A stretch of 62,500 nt of DNA from Tubiluchus corallicola. Taxonomy: Eukaryota; Priapulida; Priapulimorpha; Priapulimorphida; Tubiluchidae. The position numbers and the translations under genes are program-made. Location of the stretch: NCBI GenBank assembly GCA_030141605.1, contig JAQGDQ010000065.1:302501-365000 (forward strand), read 5' to 3'. This document shows positions 23,701-36,189 of the stretch, in pieces (the first letter of the stretch is position 1; every line of letters begins with the position of its first letter). The notes under the pieces were generated by a model. That model had not been told where the DNA came from. It saw only the letters and a program-made list of their open reading frames with translations, and made no database searches.

Positions 23701-26700
23701 CTTAATGCAATATGAACATTTTGTTATAATTGATGTGGCTCATTAAAAATATGGTCATTTGATAAAGGAAGTTACACATTGCGTTCATTTACGAGAGCTA
23801 GTTCCAAATAGTAAAATTTATGGTTTGAATTATAGTTTGTTCTTATAGATAGTTAGGCTTGTGGCCAACTGGAATGTATTTTTTAGCAAGCTCTACTTCT
23901 TGTAAATTCGTTTCATTATTAGAATTTTGAAAATGGTAGGCTGCTCTGTAAAAATACCAACGTTTTTTACTCCGTAGAAAAATATTTTTCATAACATTTT
24001 CAAAATATGTTTTTACATACTAAAACTTAAATAAAAATATAGGAAAGATATTTTTGATAGTTTTGGCTAGTTGCTTCCTAATGCTGCAAAATGACTAAAA
24101 GGTCACTAATATGCAAAAATGAATGTGATAAAGGCTCCTTATCATGCTCGGCATTTTATGTTAAACTAATATCAACGCTTTTTTTGTTTTTTAGCTTAAT
24201 TGATTTATGTTTGTTGACAAAAACAGGAACAGAAGTTACAAGCATTGGAACGTGAAGTGGAACAAGAACGGCAACTAGCAGACACTCTTGTAGCTCATAT
24301 GGATGAAGAGACAAAGTCCAAGTACTGTATGTTACGTGACAAGAATGCAAAGTTATTGGCTGATTTAGCTGATCAGCAGAGTCAGCTGGACACACTAAGT
24401 GCTCGAAAGGTAAAAAATGAGAGTCACTTGTGGCTTATTGATTTTCTTTACTTTCAGCATTTTAAATTGAATTATTGAAGCGTTGACATTAGAATTAGTT
24501 ATTTTTGGATAATGTTGGGTAGAAGTATAGTGAGAACTTAATGCATTATTAAAACTTACTTGAGTAGCTTTTGTTTCATTTTTCACATATAGTGATAAAA
24601 AGTGGCGGTTATGTCGCACTTACAACATGTTTACTTATGCCACTTTCTCTTTATAACTTGAGTGCAATGACGCAAGGAAATATTGTATCACTGTGGATAT
24701 GAAAGAGGCGGTAATAACCTTTAATTGAAATAATTAAACTGTATTTTTGTTTGTTGGAATCAGCATCCTCATCAGCCTTTGCAGCATAAAATGTGGTAGC
24801 GAATTCTATTTATGTATGTGAAATATGTGTTACGGACAGCGAAATAACCACAGCCCGTTTCACACAGAGAACACTCAGCAGAATTCCTCAAGGAAAATTT
24901 CCTTGCGGGATTCTTTACGAAAACGGAACAAATCGGTCAAACAGATTTTACGTAGTAGTCTTGTGAGGAATTAACAACATAACTGCTAATATGCTGTTAA
25001 TAATTTTTTTGACTACTAATTCTAGTGGCCTAATATAAGCTTGCTTCCAAGGTCTCTAGGGCAAAATTTAATAAATGTATCTTAATTTTGTTGCAAAAGC
25101 TATAATTTGGTTTTATGTATGTAAGTCTACTTGTGATGTAAAGGTATTTGTTTATCATGCGGAATAAATTAATTAAATTGAAAAAAATTTTAATCATGGC
25201 TTTCCTTGTGAAAGTTCTGCTGCCAACTAGAAGCTATGTGCATCCTCTCGAAGAAGAAATTTGCGCTTGATAGAAATGGAACATTTTCATGAGGATTCCT
25301 CATGGAATTTATGTTAAAATTTAACTATATATTTTTATATTGCATCATCCTAATACATTAGCATTGCAAATTCCAAGCTTCTGGGTAGTGTCATTTTTGA
25401 GTTTTTCTTGATTTTAAAACAAATTTTCGGTGTTCAATGCATGGCAAAAGCATAAATCACAGTTAATAATATTAGATTTAAATGTAGAGTGAGAAATTTT
25501 GCACTTGTGCATAATGTGCTAGTGCACAGTGAATTTAGTCACATTATAGTTATATTTACACACATTTATACAATTTTGCAGGGAAACTTAGAAGATGAAA
25601 TTGCAGTGTCACATATCAAACAAGAGGCTATCAGCTTGTATAATAAACTACATGAAATGGAGAGAAAGAGAGATAGCTTGCTGACTGAGGCACAAATGCG
25701 AGGAACACCAGAGGAAGAGAGAGAAAAATTACTGAAACGGGTATCTTTCTTTCTGACTTATTTGTTCTCATCTATAAGACTGCATGTCAAATTATCAGCA
25801 TTAGTATATACATGCACAGTAAGACCCTGACAAGGTATTTCAATCTTGATTATTGATCAGTGTCCTTTGATCATTGGTTTTTGGGACATTATTAAATTTT
25901 GTTTAATGGTTCTCGTAATCCAAGAGCTTTTGATACTTTGGCTACTTTTATTTGACGTAAAAAGATAAAATTAAATTATATAATGGCTAATGATGAGAAG
26001 TTGAATTGTACATTTCTGTTATTAAATCTATTTATTTTTTACAGGTTAAAGAAGATAACCAAGAGATAGCCAGCATGGAAAGGCAAGTGAATGATATCAA
26101 GGAGAAAATAGTCGCCAAACAAAATGAGATCAAAGATTTAGAATCTGAATTAGAAGAACAACATGGTGAACGCAACGTTAAATACAGGTATATCTACAGC
26201 TTATATTTTCTTGCAGCCACTTAATTGAATACTTTGTAGAATTTGTAGTTTATCAGTTTAGTGACAGCAGTTTTACAGTAATTAGAATAATGACCATTGG
26301 ATAACCTCAGAAAATGTGATTGTTCGTAATATGGCACAAAGCATTCAAACCCATAGTGCGGGTTGCAGTTCTAAAAGCAATTAACAGGTTAGTCTTTCAA
26401 TCACTGCTTCTTGATCTTGTAATGTTAAAGTAGGTTTCATGAAGTTGCCGTGAACGAGTTATTCAGTTCTATGATTTAATTTATTCCGTGTTGAATTTTG
26501 CAAATTAATGACTAATTACTGCGCAGCGACATAAATAAGCCTGCAGATCATTGTCGGAGTTGACTGTCATAAACATCTAGTTTGCACCAATACATTTTAT
26601 GTTTGTTTTTGGCTTTGCTGTGACTTAAGCAGTTTCACCATGTGGTATTTATTTACGGAAGCATTATGCTCATTTAATGTGATACTAGTGGTATAAGTCA

Positions 26701-29700
26701 GTTAAACTTTGTTTCGTTCATAGTAGCGTGATCTTAGAGCAAATTTGTACAGTGTGATCTAAAAAATGCCTTGTTAAATAAAATTGAGTGTGCATAAATT
26801 TCAAATGTGTCTCTAGTTATTAATACACTGTTTACTGGTACATAGTAAGTGCTGTGGATTGCAGCATTGATTACACTTTCTGCTTGAATACAGATTAGAT
26901 TACAGCAAATGAAGATTTTTCTGTTTTTAGTGTCTTTTCTTTATAAAATCTCATCTGTTTCTTGAAGTTACAATGCAAATTTTAATATTATGTGCATTCA
27001 TTGTAATGACAGTGTTATTTGTTCTGTATTATGCATCTAATCATACATTTTTGTGTGACAAATTCAAATGAACAAGTTTCTAAGTCAAACAGGCACTCTT
27101 GAGCCTGAAATTACAATTTTGAACAAAAAAATCACTACAATTGTGCAACGTATGTGTGTTGATACCTGAGTTGTTCGCAGGTCGTACAAGCACTACTCAT
27201 TCACTAGTATCAGATAGTAGTCATAGTTACCAGCACTGAGTTGATGTTACATTCACGAGTGCCGCCAGCCACCTTTTACAGTTAAGCTGGTATAACATTT
27301 AGGCAGAGTAGACTGTGAGTAGCATACAGATACACATTTACTGTCTTATACACCAACCATGATGCAGGAGTAATGAAGGAATATCTGGAATCTTAAAGTT
27401 CAGGTGAAGACTTTGTACTTGGCTCTGGTCAACTTCACTTTGTGGGAATCTCTAGTAGATGGTATTGTTAGTGTAGATTTTTTCTTCCAAGGTTCCTATT
27501 TTTTTGCTCGAGTTTTGCTGTATATCTAATCGTGAACTATTCCTTGTCAGCTTATACTATTCCTTGTCTGCTGTTACTGGAAGTCTTTTCCCAAGTCTTT
27601 GGAGCAACTTTCGAGCTTCCTCTAACTTATATGAAGATTCCCACAACGTGAAGTGTCGAAGATGGACTGCTTTGCATGGCCATAGAAACTATGGATGACA
27701 TTTGCACGAGCACGAATGTGGAATGGGGCAATCTCATCAGCAATGTGTGAACTATATGGCATCTTACTGTCATATATGGCCCTCTCCTCTTTGTGCCAAG
27801 ACCATAACATCATATCAGTGTCTTCTGCATCGAGTATACTGTCTGAGTTGACATGTGTGTAGAAGAATAGTGTCTGCTTTCACGTGTTGGCATTCGAGCT
27901 CTTCGAAGACTCAACTATGATTTCTTAGAGAATATATGAAATTGTTCTCTGGATGTTGCAATTACAAACTTTTAAATTTGGTTTTCAAAAATTGTTGTAA
28001 CCGAATTTTGTTTCCTGGGTTGTTGAACACGTTGCTGAAGTGCTTTAAAGATGGCAATTCATCTTTTCTTGGAAGGCATTTCTGGCACCCCTAATGAAAG
28101 ACAGTCCTGTATGCCATTGATTTTCAGCATACTTTGTACTTATATGCAGGTCATATGGATCAATTACAAAAAAATTATCTTGGTAACCACTGGATGATGA
28201 GTTAACACACAGTTAGATGCTTTGTTAGCGTAATCTTTGCAAGTAAATTTATTATCATCTTGTTTTTTGCTATCTTCATATCATGGAGTGCTGTGACACC
28301 AAATAAAGCCCATGTCTACTTCTGCTATGTAGTCATTGCTATGTATGTATGTATGCTATGTGTATGCTGAGCGAGTCTAGTTCAACAAGTTTGAGCTTGT
28401 CAACTAACTGATCTGTACCAGAAGTTAGTTGAAGACTTCTGAACTGAAGAACTTAAGGCTTCATAATTTGAAAGACTACCAGATCAGTAAATGAAGACTG
28501 AGCAAATATAGGCTTAGTAATCCAAGCACTATAAGTGGTCATTGATTCTAGGAAACATAGAACACCATTCTATAATTAGTAAACTGTTTCTTTATATTTT
28601 TAGAGAACTTAAGAAGAGGGAAGAAACAATTGATGAATTCATTGAAACATTTGAAGAAACAAAAGCAGCTGAACTCGAGCAGAAAGTTCAACTGGAAATA
28701 ACAGTGATAACTCAATTAGAGCAGGTATGGTCTGTCTGCATTTTCCTAAATAATACTGGGTAGGGAAAATTGTACAAGACGATGAGTGCTTACAAAAATT
28801 TACGTGATCCTAAGGCTAGTTATTGAATGGATAGGAGAGCGACAGGTTAGGTAACTAACTCTGACCATTCAGTACGATTCTGGTTATTTCACCTAGCTGA
28901 AGTAGATTATTTTTTCATCTGAATGTGGCTGAGGTACTTTTATCAGTTCAGTATCTTATCACGTAGGATTATTTTTTATAATCACTAGGTTTTAGTTCTG
29001 CCACAGCCATTCATATTGAGTAGGTTTTATCACTGCCGTAGAGTGTGGAACTGTAACCTTTCAGGAAGGAAGGTGTTATAATATGAAAATAATCTTGTTG
29101 ATAGCAATAGGAAGAATTAATAAAAATCCTGCAATAGAGAAATCAGAAAACATAATGTTCGAATCCACCGGTGCATACTTGTCTTCTGAAGGAAGGAAAT
29201 GAAGTACAAAAAGAGATTAACCCTTTCATTTTCGTAGTTGCTTTTTAAAGGGCCTGCATTGGCTTTTGCACATTTGACAATAACTTCTTGTGGTGTGTTA
29301 CTAAAACAGAATCTTGTAAATAAACACATAGTCATTTGTTATTAAGCGCTAATATTGAATATTAGTTTCATTTATACACATGGACGCACATCCATGCACA
29401 CATGTATGCATTCATGCATGTACCCGCACACAAACCCACACAAATAAGCACGTACCTATATTTAGAAGCCAATTTTCACAAAAGTCATATTGCTAATCCA
29501 AAATACGCAATTATTTTATAAGAATACAGAACAAATGACTAAACAAGTTTCACCAACTATCAACAAGCAATATTGCATGAGAACATATTATACAGTACAG
29601 TATTATGGAATGCACCTGGCTTCAATGCTGATTGGCTGGTTAGCGTTACTTGTTGTGAAGCAACCACAGTCCCACGGCTGTTAAACTTTTCTATAATGTT

Positions 29701-32700
29701 TTTGCACGGCCGTAGCAATGAAATAAACAGACCTGGGTAACTGCGCTGAGCTTGGGTGGCAGTGTGCCGCCTTCCGTCTCTTACAAGAAAAACATAGGCG
29801 GCACCGTGCTCGTAGGAAATGGTTAAATGACATTTTTTGGAATTTACGATTTTCAGTATTACAATTTAAATAGAAAAATGCTATAAGAAGAATCAAAGAG
29901 GCACAAAAACCACTGTTCTTGCTTTATTATGAGCACATTGCCAATATTGTTCTTCTTGTAGGCAGCTTTTGAAGTTTCTTTTACTTTAAGCTTGGCTTAG
30001 AACTTAATTCTCGTGCATTCTATGATTAACTTAACTGATTAACTTGTCTTGAAATTAAAACTGTAAATTTTTAATTGTTATTTACTTTCTAATTGTGATT
30101 GCTACATATTGTTTACCCATGTGCAATGTGTTAATCATTTCAGATAAGTCGCAGTATTAATCGGTTTGGTCATATACCATCTTCTGCAACTCAACTGCAA
30201 GACCTTCGTTCAGACTTGTCTTTTAAAGAAACAGAAATGAAAAAATCTGAAACAACTGCTATGACTTTGGAAGATGAACATGCTCGATTAAAACAGGACC
30301 TTACTAAGGTGAATCCTGCAACACCCAAATTATTTAGTAAATAAAAAATCCTGTGACACCCAAATTATTTAGTAAATTAAAAAAATCAGAGTAGAATAAT
30401 CTGCGTAATGTGTATGCTTTTTAGAAAATAATGAAACTAGTAGTTTTAAGTTGCTGATAAAATTTATATGCAAAAAATTATCCTGCATTCAGCAACAAGG
30501 CAATTTTAGCTGTAACACTCGAATGATCGATAATATTCATCGAGATTTTATCAATTCATGGACCGCTCAAGTTAAATGTGAACCACTGGTGTTCCACTAG
30601 CACTAGCAAGGCATTGCATGGTACACTACAAATCAGAGCCAACTGTATCAACAGTATACGTTTTTGCGAGCTATCAGGTAGGTTAAAGTATCAAAAGCTG
30701 AGGCATCACCTCACAGGTGTTGCAACACTCTATGCAAAAATCAAACAGTTTATGTGGACAGACTCTAGCAGAGTAGAACATCTGGAGTTAGAGTGTTTTC
30801 GAGACTGATACAGCCACCAAACTTTTTTGATAGATGTTTTGCAAAATGCTCCCCCCTTTAAGATTTGAACACAAGTCAATGCCAAGCAAGTGAACATAAG
30901 ACTGAATGGTAAGAGACTAAGGGCATGTTCATAGTAGGAAACATGAAAGGTAGTACCACGTTTGTCAGAAAATTATACAATCCAGGCTCAGCCTCATTTT
31001 TAAAATCCTTTTCAAACATTTAAGAAGTTTCTAGTCACGAGTTTTTCAAACGGATGTTATAGTAAGTATTATACTGGGTAGCATATACCATCAGCGTAGA
31101 TAGCAAGCCCAGAGAGTACAGAGTGTAGCAGATCATTGGTGAACAGCACAAACGAAGTAAGAACTATTAAGAACCTTGAGAAATACTACCATTGATTTCA
31201 TATGCAGAAGAAGATTATCTTTCATAAAGAACTTGCAATTCCGATGTTTTGATGTGATGCTATAATAAACACCAATGCTGTATGATAGAAGTTTGTGCCA
31301 GATTATCGTAAGCAATGGAAATGTCAGCGGGCATTAACCTAGACTCGCTTTAGTGCTCTATAAAGTCTTATTAATATACTCCATGATTAAAGATCGCATA
31401 TCAGCAGTAAAGCAGGAAGATCAAAATCCATATTATGTACTAACAAGAAGATCATTATTGTTTAATGACAAGTGATCATTCAGTATGGCTTCAAAGTCCT
31501 TATATGATTGGCAGCATGTTTGTAGGGTTATAAGTTGATGGAACAGATTTCTCACCATTGCCTTTTATGCGCAAGGGTAATTTTTGTGGATATTCATGAG
31601 CTGGTAATGCAGATGTTAAATAGTTTAGTCAGCAGAGAAAACAGTTCAATTTGCATATATTTTAGAGGAATGGAATTCTCTTAAGTCTAGAAGCTTTCCT
31701 TTCCTTTTTGGCGATGACTGAAATATTTCTGGCAGTCCAGCAGCGGTCAAAAAATTTATATGTGATTGTGTTTTGTTACCCCGTTCGCAAATCATTTGTG
31801 TGAAATTTTAAATAATTTCATCACTTTTTTGCAAATTTTGTGCTTTTTTTCTCACTAAATTCGCACGACGTGTTTGTGATGTGTTTGGTGATTTCGGTGA
31901 CATTTATGCAACAAGGTGAATTCTGCATGACATTCATTTGAATATATTGCAATTATTTCATGACTATTTCACTGAATTTTCTCAGAAAGAAGTGCGAGAC
32001 AACTGAGGTTCTGCAAAATATCGTCAAAATGTTGAAAAATAATCTCAAAGTCGTTTTAACATTCTCAAAAACATCTCATAATGTTCTTCAAGTTCTTGTG
32101 TATTTTGAAATTGTTGACGAACATCACGAATAATAATTAGCGACATATTTGAGCAGGTTTGGTGCAAGTTCAGACAACTTTATCAACGTTTGAAGTAAAG
32201 CTTGGGTGAGATGGTGAGTTTTTGGACTCTTTTAAAATTTTCAACTGAAGCTAGTGACCTTTTGACGACAATGGTGAACACTTCGCTTGTTTTACTACTG
32301 TAGGAAATTTTGGAGCATATTTAGGTATTATTGAACTCAGAAATTTTTGGATAATAGACGAAGTCGCGAATGCCCTGAAACCGTTGCTTTAGGTCCAGCA
32401 CTGAGCTGATATGAACAATCTTGTCTGAGCAGATAAAAACTTCGAGTCCATTGAGCAAAGTAGGGGTAGTGCATTTGGTGCAGCCGAGGATTCTGTTTGA
32501 CTCTCTTGAGCTTAACAGTTGATTTAAAATTGAGCTTTGGAATGATTCAACATATTTCAGCCTTGTTGTCTCCAGAGAATTTTTGTCAGAGTAAGACATG
32601 CACTGTGGAAAGATTTTGTTGTAGCTTTAAACCTGTATACAAGGTTTTCGGGCTTTTAGGACAATTCTTACTGCTGTTTCACTTGGCAGTCCAAAGAAGT

Positions 32701-34758
32701 GTCTTTATTTTCGGAGCTTGTTTTTTTTAACTTCAAGAAATTTCCTTTGTCCTAGTGTATAATTGTTGATTATCAAAGGCCATTCCATTTTTACAGTCAA
32801 CTTTATGTAAATGAAGATTGTATATAACAAAAAATAAATATAAAAAGAAAAAGCAAAGCAATAAAGAGCAGATAAATCATTCCTCTAGCATTTACTCTGT
32901 GGATGATTCATGAATTTCTATATTGGCTGTTGTGTTTGGCAGTGGGCTGTGGATGTCAAGTAGTTACTGTAGAACTTTTACTATATAACCTATTGAGACT
33001 TATGCGAATGGCTGCGTACAAAATGTCCAAAATCACCCATGGCCAAGTAGTGTAAGTGATAGATCCTAAAAGCATGTGCACTTGGAAACATACCATTTGG
33101 AAAAATTCCCCAAGTGTAAGGGTTTTGATTTTTTGAGTTTGTTATGTTAATGTCATATCACTGATCAAGTAGGACCTTTTGTATTTGAATAATGACTAAC
33201 TATTTCAGAAATGCAGTAATTCCAACATATATTGCGTAAACAAGACTTAGTAATGTAAAAACACTCATATTGTTATTTTGTTAATTAGGTGGAACAGTTG
33301 GAAGACAAGATAACAACTGAATTAGAAGTTCTGCAGAAAAAGATTAATAGTATGCAAGAAGAGTTGGTCGTTCTTAGTAATTTAGATACATTGAAAGAAT
33401 CAGCAGAAGAACGGAAGAGAACACTGGAAGATGATAGAATCAAGTAAGTTTGTTAGTGTCTTTGGTAGTATAAGATACTACTTAAGTTACGTAGTATAAT
33501 TATCATTATCATTATGAAAGTGTTAAGCACTATATGTTGGAATGTCCATTGCGTGCCAGGAGCAGGAGGGAGGGGCGCTCGAGCGAACTTAATATTAATA
33601 AATTAAACATCGAAACTAAAAGCCATATTTTACTACACGGTAACTTACTTTTCAATCTTGACTAAAATAAAACTTTTCTGATTTAACTCAAAAATTTATG
33701 AAAGCTTCAAGCTGATTCAATAGACGTTAATTTAACATTTTGCACCATTAGACTGCACTTAATGCACTGTCACTGTAAAAATATAGAATATCTATAAAAA
33801 TATCTAATTATAAATGTCTCAGCTTTGTATTATAGTACTTACCATTTTCAAAGGTGTGTCAATCGGTTTTGTTCTGTATACCAAAGGTGATGGAATATAA
33901 GCATTGCATGGACTGTAGTGGTTATATAGCATTGATATACTCGAACACGCTAAAATGTGGTATATTTTGGTATATTACTGCTGAATACAAAAAAGAAGCT
34001 TTTCAGGAAATTTTTACTTCATGTATGATAGTAGGTTATAAATCTAGCCCAGTGTTTAGGTTGGTTGATTTTTTTGCTCACCCTTGGAAGTGCTTACATT
34101 ATTAGTGCAAAGATTGACCAGTCCTGAAAATCAGTTGCTCTTGTTGTTATTAGTATAGCAAATTGCAAACTGTTCTACAGTTCTGTATACTGTTAGCCAG
34201 AAAATGGAACTTTTTGCATTGTTGCCAAGTTTGCAAGCTAATCCAACTTTGTTAAATGTAATAATTTACTAGCTGATGCATTCAACATAAAAGATGTAGC
34301 ATACGCATTTTCTGCTTAAAATAATAAATGTAGATACTTGTTGCAGTTATCTTAATGTTAAAAACTGAAATTCATAATTTCAGTGTCTCATTGTATAATT
34401 ATTTATTTTCATTGCAGAGAAGATGCAGTTGAGATCAAATTTATTAATGTTAGTGGTTGTGTTGTTTTCTAGTTTGAAAGAGAAACTTCACGGCCTGCGG
34501 GAAGAAGTTGATATGCTTAATGAACAGTATGAGAAACGGCGTGCACAGTTACATGATAATGAAGTTTACACACAGCTGCAAAACTTGGAGAAAAAACTTC
34601 AACATCACGAACAGAACAACTATGTCATGAAAGAGTTCATCGCATCAAAATCAGCAGAAGCTAATTACACTCCTGTGAAGGCTAACGCACTGGATATTGT
34701 GCGTGCTTACAATAAACATATAATTGATGATACTGGCAAAGTTATGATGCGTGATTAG
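20790..34758 (+). CDS. IFT74: Intraflagellar transport protein 74 (IFT-B core)
   Basis: Eleven coding exons: 20790-20946, 21146-21359, 23018-23117, 23295-23444, 24227-24409, 25582-25740, 26045-26187, 28604-28724, 30144-30308, 33289-33443 and 34473-34758. They total 1,833 nt (610 aa plus TAG); human IFT74 is about 600 aa. The first ~90 residues are basic, Pro/Ser-rich and low in complexity (RPPSASGSRR, TARTSSTRGSP); in the family this region helps IFT81 bind tubulin. TQQGLGGIKT and DRSYYLGVLR mark the start of the conserved part, and the rest is coiled coil (REKLLKRVKEDNQEIASMER, FIETFEETK, LQHHEQNNYVMKEFIASKS). It pairs with IFT81 in ciliary anterograde transport. Intron 4 starts GC (23445), not GT. 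The last acceptor is set by frame: an earlier AG at 34417 would lead into a stop. An acceptor at 20743 suggests the ATG exon begins in the 5' UTR. Introns carry repeats but the frame is intact. Confidence 0.97.
22640..22965 (+). repeat. Dispersed ~300-bp repeat, copy 2 (plus orientation)
   Basis: This aligns with the reverse complement of 16375-16685 over nearly its whole length. It lies in IFT74 intron 2 and ends about 50 bases before the exon-3 acceptor, so it may overlap the branch region. Confidence 0.7.
27400..28090 (-). pseudogene. Possible decayed ORF in an IFT74 intron (minus strand)
   Basis: Read on the minus strand in shifting frames, the text contains SDSILDAEDTDMMLWSW and IAPFHIRARANVIHSFYGHAKQSI. 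This recalls a DAEDTD...GADT..FYGHGK pattern I associate with uncharacterised repeat-linked proteins of invertebrate genomes. Stops interrupt it, and it is antisense within IFT74 intron 7. The resemblance comes from memory and is weak; it may be a transposon-derived remnant or chance. Confidence 0.3.
29221..29822. mobile_element. Candidate piggyBac-like MITE (602 bp)
   Basis: TTAA sits on both sides (29217-29220 and 29823-29826). The ends read CCCTTTCATTTTCGTAG on the left and CCATTTCCTACGAG on the right (opposite strand). piggyBac elements insert at TTAA and often start CCCTT, but the inverted match is short (CCNTTTC, then a shifted CGTAG/CTACG), and TTAA is common in AT-rich DNA. It lies in IFT74 intron 8. 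Confidence 0.3.
30311..30385 (+). repeat. Tandem duplication of ~36 bp next to IFT74 exon 9 donor
   Basis: The segment starting AATCCTG and running through CACCCAAATTATTTAGTAAA is repeated head-to-tail with few changes. It begins three bases after the exon boundary at 30308, so it looks like a recent slippage or local duplication. Confidence 0.85.
30386..33288. other. IFT74 intron 9, nothing recognisable
   Basis: About 2.9 kb without recognisable coding text, termini or long repeats. Short frames at 30578-30808 and 32497-32730 show no domain. Confidence 0.5.
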
Positions 34759-34780
34759 GAAAGCAGTGTTCAGTGTCAAA

Positions 34781-34833
34781 TAGTGGCGTAGCTAAGGGGG
34801 GAGATAGTGAATGTGGCTCTAGCTACACCACTG
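34781..34833. mobile_element. 53-bp hAT-like remnant in the IFT74 3' UTR
   Basis: The ends form an inverted repeat: TAGTGGCGTAGCTAAGG on the left, CAGTGGTGTAGCTAGAG (opposite strand) on the right. The flanking 8-mers GTGTCAAA and GTATCAGA match at 6 of 8 positions, as a decayed 8-bp duplication would. CAGTGGCGTAGC is a familiar hAT-type terminus. It starts 23 bases after the IFT74 stop, so the mRNA should contain it and could form a short stem-loop. Confidence 0.55.
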
Positions 34834-35136
34834 GTATCAGATGTCACCGTACTCCACATAGTCACCTAGTTATGCTGGTTTGTTTTCGTATCATGTCACA
34901 TTACACATTTATTAGATTGAATATGAAACCGAAAGTAGTATGGTTAGACATTGATTATCACAACGCAAAAACTAAGCAAATTAGTGTAATGTCCACAAAT
35001 TTAATTAAAGTAAGAGATGTTATATTTTGAGAGAAAAACAGTTTTGTCAATTGTTGATGTTGTTCATCTTTAGTTATCAGGTATCATTTAGTGTTAAAAG
35101 AACTGTAAGTTGCTAAAATAATAATTATTGTTGGGA

Positions 35137-35150
35137 AATAAAAAAATAAA
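35137..35150 (+). terminator. IFT74 polyadenylation signals
   Basis: Two AATAAA hexamers (35137-35142 and 35145-35150) lie about 380 bases after the IFT74 TAG. They are the nearest downstream signals on this strand. Confidence 0.65.
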
Positions 35151-36189
35151 GCCTCTTCCATTGTGCTGTTTGAAGAATGATGCTTAGCTCAATGCTATGT
35201 GCAGCATTACTACCTTTTTATAGACATTGTAGTAAGAATGGAAGAGACTCACCTAAACCAAACTCACAATTTCCAAATAAACTTGATGTGTGACTTCTCA
35301 AATTTTTTGTTCTGCAATTGATGTCATGAAAAGGTCTCCTTTGAAAAAGCATGGTTTATGATGAAAAAAATTACAAATAAAAACGAAATTTGTTGAACAT
35401 GGTGAAAAGTGAATAAAATTAAATGATTCGCATATGCCTAAACAGCGTACTTATTGTGCATATAGTATGAAACTTAAAATTATTTATCAATAAATTAGAG
35501 AAAATTTAAACTATACTTTATTTTTCTAAAGGTTACATAATGCACAGTAGTGTGAGAGACTTATAGAACAACATATACTACCTTCACAACTGTAGGTACT
35601 TCACAAAGTTCACTACATTCCAGTTTAAATGTATCAACCTTTCTATAATTACTGAAAGTCTTAGTAGACAGCATACATTATACATTCTATTGTGACATCT
35701 ATTGCTAAGAATGGAGGCATTACAAGTTGGTGTCCTCTCAAATTTAATACTTTTATAATAATTATAGTTACATTGAAAACCTACTGAAATCAGTACTAAG
35801 TACATCTCAAAAACGATTAACTGATCTTTTGTAAACACATTTCTTTATTCTCCGCAATGAAAATGAAGCCTTAACGGGCTTAAATCTTTTGATTTTTTTA
35901 TACCCATTTCACTTCTGCAACATCATTAAAATTAATTAAGGCCGCTAAAAGTTAGGCTGTCTATGTGGTAAAAAAGAACACCTTTAAGACTAGAAATGGC
36001 TGTAAAATACAAAGAAGAAAATGTCACATATTTGTACACAATAAAAAATATGTAACATCGTTATAACATTTCATTACAACTACTGAGAAGACATGTTAAC
36101 TGTTAGCACATAATGTATAATACAGTGACATTTAGCTTGTAGAATATAATTTGAATTTCCAATACAACTGCTTTGCAGACTAAATCAGG
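35151..36189. other. Convergent intergenic region, no gene seen
   Basis: AT-rich sequence between the 3' ends of IFT74 and SACM1L, before a minus-strand LINE remnant. Nothing else is supported. Confidence 0.5.

Noticed and set aside
30840-30930. Possible minus-strand tRNA-derived SINE (TGTTCAAATC)
   Set aside because: The B-box-like and A-box-like words lie on opposite strands, so no consistent Pol III promoter exists.
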